Assembly: GCA_016936395.1 (NCBI GenBank)
Contig: JAFGXY010000038.1
Location: 1 to 41,634 of the forward strand
Direction: 5' to 3'
Length of the DNA: 41,634 nt
From: Paracoccaceae bacterium
GTDB taxonomy: Bacteria; Pseudomonadota; Alphaproteobacteria; Rhodobacterales; Rhodobacteraceae
Positions 34,999-41,634 of this stretch are shown one piece after another; within the stretch, counting starts at the first letter, position 1; each line of letters opens with the position of its first letter. The notes beneath the pieces are model-generated. The model was not told the DNA's origin. It was given only the letters and a program-made list of their open reading frames with translations, and made no database searches. The position numbers and the translations under genes were made by a program.

Positions 34999-36176
34999 CT
35001 GATGTCCTTCAGCCCGCGGGAAATGCCTTCCAGCGTCATCGGCACCATGCGCTGACCAAAGATTTCGCGGATCAGCCGGGTGGACTGGGTATAGTCCCAA
35101 TGCGCCTCGGGCACCGGGTTGATCCACAGATGGTGCGGCCACTGCGTGCAGGCGCGTTGCAGCCAGACCTGACCGGCCTCGGCGTTCCAATGTTCATTGG
35201 CCCCGCCGGGGTGCAGGATTTCATAGGGCGACATCGCGGCGTCACCGACAAAGATGCAGCGATAATCGGCGCCATAGCTGCGCAACACCTCGGCGGTCGG
35301 GGTCTGCGCGTCCCAGCGGCGGGCGTTGTCGCGCCAGACGCCCTCATACAGGCAGTTGTGAAAATAGAACGGGATCAGATGCTTGAACTCGGACCGGGCC
35401 GCACTGAACAGCTCTTCGAGAACGCGGATATAGGGGTCCATGCTGCCGCCGACATCGAGAAACAGCAAGATCTTGACCGCGTTGCGCCGCTCGGGCCGGG
35501 TTTGCACGTCCAGCCAGCCACTGCGGGCGGTGGCGTCGATGGTGCCTTGCAGATCAAACTCTTGTGCCGCGCCATCGCGGGCCCAGCGGCGCAACGACCG
35601 CAGCGCGATCTTGATGTTGCGGGTGCCAAGCTCTACCCGGTCGTCCAGATTGCGGAATTCGCGCTTGTCCCAGACCTTGACCGCGCGCTGGTGGCGGGAC
35701 TGATCTTGCCCGATGCGCACGCCTTCGGGGTTGTAGCCGTAAGCGCCGAACGGGCTGGTGCCTGCGGTGCCGATCCATGTGTTGCCGCCCTGATGGCGGC
35801 CCTTCTGCTCGGCCAGACGCTGTTTCAGCGTCTCGATCAGCGCGTCAAAGCCGCCAAGCGCCTGTATCTCGGCGCGTTCTTCCGGGGTCAGGTGACGCTC
35901 GGCCAGCTTTTCCAGCCAGTCGCGCGGAAGGTCGATGGCGTCCAGCACCTGATCGGGCGAAATCGCCTCCAAGCCTTCAAAGGCTTGGGCAAAGGCGCGG
36001 TCAAAGCGGTCAAGATGGCGTTCGTCTTTGACCAATGCGGTGCGCGACAGGTAATAGAAACCCTCGACATCGTAGGTCACCAGACCGGCGGCCATGCCAT
36101 CCAGCAACGACAGGTATTCGCGCAAGGATACCGGAATGCCGGACTGGCGCAGGATCTCGAAGAACGGCAGAAACAT
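34995..36176 (-). CDS. CoxE-like VWA-domain protein
   Basis: A 393-residue protein. The N-terminal half (FFEILRQSGIPVSLREYLSLLDGM) is typical of CoxE-like partners of MoxR ATPases. The VWA domain has the metal-site motif DVGGSM (241-246) in place of DxSxS: aspartate, then glycine and serine. The following TPTAEVLRSYGADYRCIFVGDAAMSP completes the site. MoxR-VWA pairs act as chaperones that insert metal or assemble cofactors. A MoxR gene lies about 2.2 kb upstream on the same strand, which supports this. The start is not preceded by a strong SD. Confidence 0.9.
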   Translation of the reverse strand: MFLPFFEILRQSGIPVSLREYLSLLDGMAAGLVTYDVEGFYYLSRTALVKDERHLDRFDRAFAQAFEGLEAISPDQVLDAIDLPRDWLEKLAERHLTPEERAEIQALGGFDALIETLKQRLAEQKGRHQGGNTWIGTAGTSPFGAYGYNPEGVRIGQDQSRHQRAVKVWDKREFRNLDDRVELGTRNIKIALRSLRRWARDGAAQEFDLQGTIDATARSGWLDVQTRPERRNAVKILLFLDVGGSMDPYIRVLEELFSAARSEFKHLIPFYFHNCLYEGVWRDNARRWDAQTPTAEVLRSYGADYRCIFVGDAAMSPYEILHPGGANEHWNAEAGQVWLQRACTQWPHHLWINPVPEAHWDYTQSTRLIREIFGQRMVPMTLEGISRGLKDIR

Positions 36177-36199
36177 CGGCTATCCTGTTTGAAAGCGCA

Positions 36200-36367
36200 T
36201 CAGATCGGCACCCGCCGGGCAAAGATGGTGACGACCGTGCCCAACTGGCCAAAGGCAATACCGAATTCTGCGGCATAGTGTGCCACGCCAAGGCTGCTGG
36301 TGCCGCGCCTTTTTGCGACATTTGCGCCAAACAGGCTGCCAAGACCCAAACCCGCCAGAACGATCAT
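36200..36367 (-). CDS. Very small membrane protein (55 residues)
   Basis: ATG 36367 starts a 55-residue frame behind AAGGGAGAG (8 bases). The product is MIVLAGLGLGSLFG, a basic NVAKRRG, then AHYAAEFGIAFGQLGTVVTIFARR. Two hydrophobic segments joined by a basic turn suggest a hairpin in the membrane. It fits exactly into the gap between the VWA gene (23 bases away) and the DUF2927 gene (42 bases). I recall similar short hydrophobic proteins with an AARRRG-like turn in Rhodobacteraceae. No function can be assigned. Confidence 0.7.
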   Translation of the reverse strand: MIVLAGLGLGSLFGANVAKRRGTSSLGVAHYAAEFGIAFGQLGTVVTIFARRVPI

Positions 36368-36409
36368 CCGCTCTCCCTTGCCTGTGTCCCGGCAGGGCGC
36401 GGCGATGGC

Positions 36410-37789
36410 TTAGCCCCGCGTGCCCCGGTTGGCGAGCGCGCGGATATCGGACAGCCGCACCCGCGCCAGAGCCTCTGACCCGAAGGCATAGCGCGCCCAG
36501 GCCAGACTGTCGAGCCGGGCCTTTTGTGCCGCTGTCTGCCGACCCGTGGCCTCCAGCGCTTCGGCCTGCATCGCCAGCAACGAGGCCAGCAGCGCGGCGT
36601 TCTGGTGGCTGCGGGCGACCGGAATGGCGCGGTCGGTCAGCGAAAGAACCCGCGTGAATTGCCCGGAAGACAGGGCAAAGGCCGAAAGCTGCATATCGAC
36701 ATGGGCGGTATGGATCTGCGCCCCGGGCTGGTTGCGCCAGATTTGCGCGGCACGGGTATAGGCGGCGATGGCCCCTGCGGCATCGGTTCCGGTCAGGGCG
36801 CGGCCCTTGGCAAAGTGGCTGAAGGCAAGCCGCCCATCGGTCCAGCCCTGCGCCTGGGCGACGCCGATCATCCGGGCCGCGGCAGTCTGGCTGGCAGTGG
36901 TGCTGCCGCGCGCGCCAAACGCAGCCTCGGCGGCAGAAACCCAGGCGCGTGGGCTGATCTGCCCCGGCGTGCCAGCGATGCCTGCGCCCCTTGGGTTCAG
37001 GCGGGCCAGAATGGCCGGCAGGCGGGCCGCGACCTCGGCCTGGGTCATGCCCGAGCGCAATTCGGGGGCGTAATGAACACGCAGCATCAGCATGTCAAAG
37101 CCGGTCAGCACCGAATGGAAATTGTCATCGTTGAACACCGAATCCGGCAAGCGGAACAGGTCGTTCAACGGCCCCATGGCCTGCGCCAGTTCTTCGTGCA
37201 GGCAATCGCGCAGTTCTTGCGGGCTGCTGTCGGAGGGGGCAATGACGGCAACCTTGTCGCGGCGTTGCAGGCGCGCCCAATCGACCGCAGCACTGCGTCG
37301 GGCGGCGCTGTAGTCTTGCAGCGAGCGCACGCCCGGCACCACGAAACAGGCCGCCGAGGGCACGGCGCGGCGCAGGGCCGACTTGGGTTGGAAATCGATG
37401 GTGATCGCGGCAGGGCCGGTGGTCTGGCGGATATCAAGCCCGGCCTCGGCGCGGAACCGGGCGATCAGGCGGGCCAGTTCGGGGGCGGCCGAAGGCGGGA
37501 CATCGCCGGTCAGGGCCACGGTGATCGGGCCTTCGAACCGGGTCAGCACCGGCAGGGTGCGGCCGCTTTCCATCCGAAACGAAAGGTCCAGAAAATCGGC
37601 GGCCATCGCGGTGTTCGACCGTGTGGCGCCAACGGCGGGGCCACCGGCAAAGCTGGGCATCGCGGGCAGCCCGGGGGCGGCGATGCGGTCATAGGCCAAG
37701 CCTTTCGACACCTCGGCCTTTGGCACCGGCCCGCAGGCGGTGAGGGCTGTCGAGGCGAGGAAGGCGGCAAGCGGCAGGCTTAGGCGCAT
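36410..37789 (-). CDS. DUF2927-type lipoprotein
   Basis: A 459-residue envelope protein. The lipoprotein signal is MRLSLPLAAFLASTALTAC (Cys19). The middle part resembles DUF2927: LDLSFRMESGRTLPVLTRFEGPITVAL and ELRDCLHEELAQAMGPLNDL, then DDNFHSVLTGFDMLMLRVHY. That region has the look of a metal-free, zinc-protease-like fold. The C-terminal third is alanine-rich helices. I chose ATG 37789 at the signal peptide; longer starts run through a GC-rich leader without conservation. A 538-base gap separates it from the MoxR gene upstream. Confidence 0.82.
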   Translation of the reverse strand: MRLSLPLAAFLASTALTACGPVPKAEVSKGLAYDRIAAPGLPAMPSFAGGPAVGATRSNTAMAADFLDLSFRMESGRTLPVLTRFEGPITVALTGDVPPSAAPELARLIARFRAEAGLDIRQTTGPAAITIDFQPKSALRRAVPSAACFVVPGVRSLQDYSAARRSAAVDWARLQRRDKVAVIAPSDSSPQELRDCLHEELAQAMGPLNDLFRLPDSVFNDDNFHSVLTGFDMLMLRVHYAPELRSGMTQAEVAARLPAILARLNPRGAGIAGTPGQISPRAWVSAAEAAFGARGSTTASQTAAARMIGVAQAQGWTDGRLAFSHFAKGRALTGTDAAGAIAAYTRAAQIWRNQPGAQIHTAHVDMQLSAFALSSGQFTRVLSLTDRAIPVARSHQNAALLASLLAMQAEALEATGRQTAAQKARLDSLAWARYAFGSEALARVRLSDIRALANRGTRG

Positions 37790-37813
37790 GAGAGTGGCAG
37801 CTCTGTTGCACGA

Positions 37814-37881
37814 GGGGGCGCGGCAAGAGCCCCCGGTTTCGTTGGCTGGCAGGAGGCCCGGAAACACCGGACCGCCGGGCC
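37814..37881. repeat. Two GC-rich inverted repeats upstream of the DUF2927 gene
   Basis: GGGGGC (37814-37819) pairs with GCCCCC (37829-37834), and GGCCCGG (37855-37861) pairs with CCGGGCC (37875-37881). In the leader of the minus-strand gene these would form two hairpins 25-90 bases before the ATG. Confidence 0.55.
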
Positions 37882-38143
37882 GCGGGTCACTGTCCGGCCC
37901 CCCCGGCAGGATGTTCATCGTCCTGCCCGATCCGGGCGTGACGGGTCTGCTGCTGGCCGGCCCGGGCCCTGCCCGCACATCGCCCAAACCCACGCCGCAC
38001 CCCCGAGGCGGTGGCGGCGTTCGCGGGGGGACGACAGGGACCATGCGGGCTCCGGCTGGGGTGGGGAACCTTGCCTGTCAACACAGCTTGCATGTCGGCA
38101 AGGCGGCAACATTGTGTCAATGCTGCGAAAACCACCGCCGGGG

Positions 38144-38167
38144 CCGGGTCTACCCCCGGGTCTACCC
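38144..38167. repeat. Tandem 12-base repeat
   Basis: CCGGGTCTACCC occurs twice head to tail (38144-38155 and 38156-38167). A weaker third unit, GCGGGCCTACCC, lies near 38184-38195. No protein is encoded across it. Confidence 0.7.
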
Positions 38168-38198
38168 ATGGAGCAAGCGAGGAGCGGGCCTACCCGAT

Positions 38199-38207
38199 TT
38201 ATCCACA
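38199..38207 (+). promoter_or_regulatory. Single consensus DnaA box
   Basis: TTATCCACA matches the E. coli DnaA box consensus exactly. It stands alone: no cluster of boxes or AT-rich unwinding region is near, so an origin is not indicated. It may be chance, a regulatory site or a titration site. Confidence 0.3.
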
Positions 38208-38327
38208 GGACATTGCGAAATGTTTCAGAATGTTACGTTGGATGGGCGGCGCGTGAAGTTCTCGGTGCGCAACATCGGCCAGGTCCCGGTCAAACCCTTG
38301 CGATTCGGTCTGAAGTCTGACGGCGCC

Positions 38328-39173
38328 TTAGCGGTTGCCCCGCGCCATGAAGGCGATCCGCTCGAACAGTTGCACGTCCTGCTCGGTTTTCAGCAGCGCG
38401 CCATACAGCTTTGGCAGCATCGCCTTGCCGTCACGCCTCAGGTCTTCGGGCGCAAGGTCTTCGGCCAGCAACAGCTTGAGCCAATCCAGCACCTCGCTGG
38501 TGGAGGGCTTTTTCTTCAGCCCCGGCGTTTCACGCAGCTCAAGAAATTGCGTCAGGGCCGTGGTCAGCAACGCCTCTTTGATCTGCGGGAAATGCACCTT
38601 GACGATGGCGCGCAGCGTGGCCTCGTCGGGAAAGCGGATGTAGTGAAAGAAACAGCGCCGCAAGAAGGCGTCGGGCAGTTCCTTTTCGTTGTTCGAGGTG
38701 ATGATGACAACGGGCCGGTGTCGGGCGCGGATGGTCTGGCCGGTCTCGTAGACGTGAAACTCCATCCGGTCGAGTTCCTGCAACAGGTCGTTGGGAAACT
38801 CGATATCGGCCTTGTCGACCTCGTCGATCAGCAAGACCACGCGGGCAGGGGCGTCAAACGCCTGCCAAAGCTTGCCGCGCCGGATGTAGTTCGACACGTC
38901 ATGCACCCGCGCGTCGCCCAGCTGGCTGTCGCGCAGGCGGCTGACGGCATCGTATTCATAAAGGCCCTGTTGCGCCTTGGTGGTGGATTTCACATGCCAT
39001 TCGATCAGCTCCAGCCCCAGGCTGTCGGCCACCTGACGCGCCAGTTCGGTCTTGCCGGTGCCAGGTTCGCCCTTGACCAGCAACGGGCGTTGCAGCGTGA
39101 CGGCGGCATTGACCGCGACCGACAGATCCTTGCTGGCGACATAGCTGGCGCTGCCGGTAAACTGTGCTGGCAT
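38328..39173 (-). CDS. MoxR-family AAA+ ATPase
   Basis: A 281-residue AAA+ protein. Walker A is GEPGTGKT (35-42), Walker B is VVLLIDEVDKAD (near 112-123), and sensor 1 lies in VVIITSNNEKELPDAFLRR with the arginine finger. The C-terminal lid domain is short. MoxR proteins work with a VWA partner in metal insertion or protein maturation; the CoxE-like VWA gene downstream on the same strand is the probable partner. The ATG at 39173 is divergent from dksA. Confidence 0.9.
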   Translation of the reverse strand: MPAQFTGSASYVASKDLSVAVNAAVTLQRPLLVKGEPGTGKTELARQVADSLGLELIEWHVKSTTKAQQGLYEYDAVSRLRDSQLGDARVHDVSNYIRRGKLWQAFDAPARVVLLIDEVDKADIEFPNDLLQELDRMEFHVYETGQTIRARHRPVVIITSNNEKELPDAFLRRCFFHYIRFPDEATLRAIVKVHFPQIKEALLTTALTQFLELRETPGLKKKPSTSEVLDWLKLLLAEDLAPEDLRRDGKAMLPKLYGALLKTEQDVQLFERIAFMARGNR

Positions 39174-39319
39174 CCTGGCCCCCTTGTGCTGCGCATCGAG
39201 CTTTCGACCTAGCGGCTTGGCGCGGGGCTCGCAAGGTTTTGCAAGCGGGCCATGGACCTACAAAGCCTAGTGACAAGCCGGTCAAAACGGGCTAGGTGCA
39301 CGGCCAACAGGAGAGCGCC

Positions 39320-39793
39320 ATGTCAGATGCCCACCTGGCGGCGCGCTCCGGGCCATTGGAGAGTGCTGCTATGAAGCCAGAATTGTTCCTGCCGGAAGAT
39401 TATCGCCCTGCCGAGAGTGAGCCCTTCATGAATGAACGGCAGCTTGAGTATTTCCGTCGCAAATTGGTGACCTGGAAACAGGAATTGCTGAGCCAAAGCG
39501 CCGAAACCATCGACAACCTGCAAACCAGCGCCCGCAACGTGCCCGATATCGCCGACCGGGCCAGCGAAGAGACCGACCGTGCGCTGGAACTGCGCACCCG
39601 TGACCGTCAGCGCAAGCTGGTGTCGAAGATCGACGCCGCCCTGCGCCGGATCGACAGTGGCGAATACGGCTATTGCGAAATGAGCGGTGAGCCGATCAGC
39701 CTGAAGCGTCTGGATGCCCGGCCGATCGCCACGATGACGCTGGAAGCCCAGGAAAAGCATGAACGCCGCGAAAAGGTTCACCGTGAGGAATAG
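39320..39793 (+). CDS. dksA: RNA polymerase-binding transcription factor DksA (one-cysteine type)
   Basis: Binds the secondary channel of RNA polymerase and works with ppGpp in the stringent response. The coiled-coil tip carries NVPDIADRAS (73-82), with acidic residues as in DPVDRA of E. coli DksA. The zinc-finger region GEYGYCEMSGEPISLKRLD to ATMTLEAQEKH has a C-S-T-A pattern (Cys119, Ser122, Thr140, Ala143) instead of four cysteines, so no zinc is expected. I chose ATG 39320 because AGGAG lies 6 bases upstream; ATG 39371 (MKPELFLP) has GGAGAG and gives 140 residues, also plausible. Confidence 0.9.
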   Translation: MSDAHLAARSGPLESAAMKPELFLPEDYRPAESEPFMNERQLEYFRRKLVTWKQELLSQSAETIDNLQTSARNVPDIADRASEETDRALELRTRDRQRKLVSKIDAALRRIDSGEYGYCEMSGEPISLKRLDARPIATMTLEAQEKHERREKVHREE

Positions 39794-39849
39794 CCCATCC
39801 GGCGCGCGGATATGCGCGCTTGTCCCGCGGGCCTTGGAATGAAACCGTG

Positions 39850-39876
39850 ACGCCGGGCCGAAGGGTCCGGCGTTTT
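39850..39876 (+). terminator. Intrinsic terminator after dksA
   Basis: ACGCCGGGCC, a GAAG tetraloop and GGTCCGGCGT form a 10-bp stem with one G-T pair, followed by TTTT. It lies 56 bases after the dksA stop. Confidence 0.8.
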
Positions 39877-39926
39877 GCTTCACGGACAGCCCAAGCCCAA
39901 GCCGAAGCCAAAGAAGGAAGACGAAG

Positions 39927-41111
39927 ATGAGCTTGATCGGCCAAGAGGTCACCGTTCTGGGGGCAGGGGTTGCAGGGCTGGCGGTGGCGCGCGCCTTGGC
40001 GTTGCGCGGGGCGCAGGTCACCGTGCTGGAACAGGCCGACGCGGTGCGCGAAGTCGGGGCCGGGTTGCAGATCAGCCCGAATGGCGCCGTGGTGCTGCGC
40101 GCATTGGGGCTGGGCGAGGCGTTGGAGACCGCCTCGATGCGCGCCCGGGCGGTCGAGTTGCGCGATGGCCCGACGGGCGAGATGGTGATGCGGCTGGACG
40201 TGGCGCGGGCGCGGCCTGATCAGGGCTATCACTTCTTGCACCGCGCCGATCTGATTGCCCTGCTGCTGGAGGGTGCGCGTGAGGCCGGGGTGACGTTGCG
40301 CCTGTTGCAGCGGGTGGCCGAGGTGGACCTGTCCGGCCCGCGCCCGGTCTGGCGCACCGAGACCGGCGACCGGGGCGAAACCGACCTGCTGATCGGGGCT
40401 GACGGGCTGCATTCCAAGACACGCGAAGCCTTGCAAGGCAAGGTCGCACCGGTCTTTACCCATCAGGTCGCCTGGCGCACGATCATCCCCGAGCCGCCGG
40501 GAGGGGCCGATGTGGCCGAGGTATACATGGGGCCGGGACGGCATCTGGTCAGCTACCCGCTGCGCGGTGGCACGATGCGCAATATCGTGGCGGTGGAAGA
40601 GCGCGAACGCTGGGTCGAAGAGGGCTGGAACCTGCGCGACGACAAGATGGATGTGCAGATGGCCTTTGAAGGCTTTTGTCCCCGGGTGCAGGGCTGGCTG
40701 GACCGGGTTGAGGATGTCTGGCTGTGGGGGCTGTTCCGCCACCCGGTTGCCCGCCGCTGGCAGGCGGTGCAAGCGGCCGGGGCCGTGGCGATCCTGGGAG
40801 ATGCGGCCCATCCGACGCTGCCGTTTCTGGCGCAAGGCGCCTGCATGGCGCTGGAGGATGCCTGGGTGCTGGCCGACTCACTGGCCCGGCACGACACCCC
40901 GGCCGCCGGCCTTGCCGCCTATCAGGCAGCCCGCGCGCCGCGCTGCACCAAGATTGTGGCGGCGGCCAATGCCAATGCCCGGGCCTATCACCTGTCTGGC
41001 CCGCTGCGCGGTCTGGCCCATCTGGGCCTGCGGTTGGGCAGCAGCCTTGCCCCGGATTTCGCGCTGAACCGCTTTGATTGGCTCTATGGACATGACGTGA
41101 CCCGGGCCTAG
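39927..41111 (+). CDS. FAD-dependent monooxygenase
   Basis: A 394-residue flavoprotein hydroxylase of the UbiH/salicylate hydroxylase (class A) type. The N-terminal FAD site is VLGAGVAGLAVARALALRG, with the acidic residue in VLEQ (Glu35). The DG motif is LLIGADGLHSKTREAL, the GD motif is AILGDAAHPTLPFLAQGACMALEDA (near 288-310). The substrate cannot be read from the sequence; ubiquinone or an aromatic compound are both possible. ATG 39927 is behind GAAGGAAGACGAAG. The leader is a lysine/proline-coding repeat of AAGCC units. Confidence 0.88.
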   Translation: MSLIGQEVTVLGAGVAGLAVARALALRGAQVTVLEQADAVREVGAGLQISPNGAVVLRALGLGEALETASMRARAVELRDGPTGEMVMRLDVARARPDQGYHFLHRADLIALLLEGAREAGVTLRLLQRVAEVDLSGPRPVWRTETGDRGETDLLIGADGLHSKTREALQGKVAPVFTHQVAWRTIIPEPPGGADVAEVYMGPGRHLVSYPLRGGTMRNIVAVEERERWVEEGWNLRDDKMDVQMAFEGFCPRVQGWLDRVEDVWLWGLFRHPVARRWQAVQAAGAVAILGDAAHPTLPFLAQGACMALEDAWVLADSLARHDTPAAGLAAYQAARAPRCTKIVAAANANARAYHLSGPLRGLAHLGLRLGSSLAPDFALNRFDWLYGHDVTRA

Positions 41112-41183
41112 GCGGATTTGCGTGGACAAATATTCCAAGCAAGCCCCTTGCCCCCGCCGCGCCGCGTCATTAAACGGGTCAGT

Positions 41184-41271
41184 GGAGTGGTGGCCGAGTG
41201 GTCGAAGGCACACCCCTGCTAAGGGTGCAGACGGCAACGTCTCGAGGGTTCGAATCCCTTCCACTCCGCCA
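41184..41271 (+). tRNA. tRNA-Ser(GCU)
   Basis: Acceptor stem GGAGTGG (41184-41190) pairs with CCACTCC (41261-41267). The anticodon stem is CACCC/GGGTG and the loop is CTGCTAA with the anticodon GCT at 41218-41220, which reads AGC and AGU. A long variable arm (GACG/CGTC), typical for tRNA-Ser, follows. GGTTCGAATCC is the T arm. The 3' CCA is encoded. A T-rich terminator follows 23 bases later. Confidence 0.97.
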
Positions 41272-41293
41272 CATTCAGATACTGAATCCGTCC

Positions 41294-41324
41294 AAGGGCC
41301 CCGATTGGGGCCTTTTTTCTTTTT
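41294..41324 (+). terminator. Intrinsic terminator after tRNA-Ser
   Basis: AAGGGCCCC (41294-41302) pairs with GGGGCCTTT (41307-41315) around GATT, with one G-T pair. TTTTTTCTTTTT follows. Confidence 0.9.
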
Positions 41325-41509
41325 GTTTCAAAGGGCGTTGGCAGGGCCATCCGCCCTTCGGAGACTGGGCGCTTGACGCGGAATGGGTCTCCGAATGGCC
41401 TGCGTCTCTCTTCGAGCGCCCCTCGATGGTCACGGGACGGCGCAAAACATCCTCGCATTTCCAATGGGTTGCCGGGTTCATAGGGTCGCCCCGTTCGCGA
41501 GATAATCCG
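41325..41509. other. Gene-free flank downstream of tRNA-Ser
   Basis: No convincing gene is visible on either strand between the tRNA terminator and the possible start at 41510; the antisense frames run through the terminator and tRNA. The base composition looks less extreme than in the core genes. It contains the inverted repeat at 41357-41395. Confidence 0.5.
41357..41395. repeat. Inverted repeat downstream of tRNA-Ser
   Basis: TTCGGAGAC (41357-41365) and GTCTCCGAA (41387-41395) are perfect 9-base arms separated by 21 bases; further outside, GGCCAT (41345-41350) and ATGGCC (41395-41400) also match inversely. It may be an operator, a hairpin or the end of a mobile element. Confidence 0.5.
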
Positions 41510-41634
41510 GTGACGGAGACCGACACGAAGGCGCAGGGCGGCCAGAAGGACGGCTCCGTGGCGGCCGATCCCCAAGTCCGGCGGAAGCGTCCGAAGCGAG
41601 CCAGGACCCTGCCGGAAGTCTCTGATGACAAACA
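41510..41634 (+). CDS. Possible partial gene running off the window (unrecognised)
   Basis: A frame open from GTG 41510 to the last base encodes about 41 residues. They are rich in charged residues (TETDTKAQGGQKDG, VRRKRPKRARTLPEVSDDK), with no hydrophobic segment. A weak GAG precedes the GTG; the frame is also open upstream, so the start is uncertain. I recognise no family. Position downstream of a tRNA is typical for an integrase or island gene, but nothing in these residues shows it. Confidence 0.3.
   Translation, partial: MTETDTKAQGGQKDGSVAADPQVRRKRPKRARTLPEVSDDK

Larger units (their letters stand above)
37790..38327. other. 538-base gap between the DUF2927 and MoxR genes
   Basis: No convincing gene is seen on either strand. 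The stretch holds several GC-rich inverted repeats near the DUF2927 start, a tandem 12-base repeat (38144-38167), one perfect consensus DnaA box (38199-38207), a CATTG-TGT-CAATG inverted repeat (38110-38122) and two TTGACA hexamers on the minus strand (38115-38120 and 38076-38081). The first hexamer is followed at 17 bases by a weak CGACAT. A promoter for the DUF2927 gene with a leader near 300 bases is possible. Confidence 0.6.

Noticed and set aside
38199..38207. Replication origin suggested by a perfect DnaA box
   Set aside because: Only one box is present, without a box cluster, AT-rich unwinding element or origin-linked genes nearby.
39875..39926. Small lysine/proline-rich leader peptide before the FAD monooxygenase (KPKPKPKKEDEDE)
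   Set aside because: It begins with TTG inside the dksA terminator and continues out of frame into the monooxygenase gene; a low-complexity AAGCC repeat explains it.
41275..41631. Minus-strand frames ending in residues such as EWKGFEPSRRCRLHP
   Set aside because: They read antisense through the tRNA-Ser gene and its terminator; this is a common false gene call next to tRNA-Ser.

Overview
The window is a GC-rich chromosomal stretch from an alphaproteobacterium, most likely Rhodobacterales (Rhodobacteraceae/Paracoccaceae). Four things point there: the nuo operon layout with extra genes between the standard subunits and nuoN followed by birA, coaX and an RNase J gene; a one-cysteine DksA; Entner-Doudoroff edd-eda genes; and GC-rich intergenic repeat families of the type common in this group. 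A genus cannot be assigned from the sequence alone. Nearly all of it looks like core genome. No rRNA, CRISPR array, complete insertion sequence or prophage was seen.

Layout. (1) 1-12134, plus strand: the distal half of the complex I operon (3' end of nuoG, a small lipoprotein, nuoH, nuoI, a carboxymuconolactone-decarboxylase-like gene, nuoJ-K-L-M-N), running into birA, coaX and the RNase J gene and closed by an intrinsic terminator. (2) 12272-18389, minus strand: a DEAD-box RNA helicase with an unusual structured leader, a secreted phytase-like esterase, peptide chain release factor 3 and a Hint-domain protein. (3) 18552-21306: a divergent SDR-family protein, an orphan Fe3+/spermidine-type ABC ATPase and a convergent WYL-domain regulator with an operator over its own promoter. 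(4) 21469-27165, plus strand: tatA-tatB-tatC, a DUF815 ATPase, glnE and a small conserved protein.

(5) 27285-30538, minus strand: a YdeI-like protein, then eda and edd (Entner-Doudoroff pathway) under a LacI-type operator. (6) 30779-33336, plus strand: a lipoprotein, an RlmI-like rRNA methyltransferase and a PIN-domain protein. (7) 33305-39173, minus strand: a cluster of MoxR ATPase, DUF2927 lipoprotein, a 55-residue membrane protein, a CoxE-like VWA protein, a 118-residue membrane-anchored protein, a DedA protein and an M48 protease. (8) 39320-41634, plus strand: dksA, an FAD monooxygenase, tRNA-Ser(GCU) with a strong terminator, and about 310 bases of different character that may be the edge of an island.

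The most interesting structure is in the leader of the DEAD-box helicase. A long stem-loop directly in front of the start codon pairs the whole Shine-Dalgarno sequence, behind a good promoter and a 13-bp palindrome at the predicted transcription start. Other points worth a look are the MoxR/VWA membrane cluster with its very small gene, the WYL operator, the SDR lacking catalytic Tyr and Lys, the His-rich insert in NuoL, the 538-bp gap between the MoxR and DUF2927 genes, and the region after tRNA-Ser. No wholly new multigene defence or mobile system is evident.
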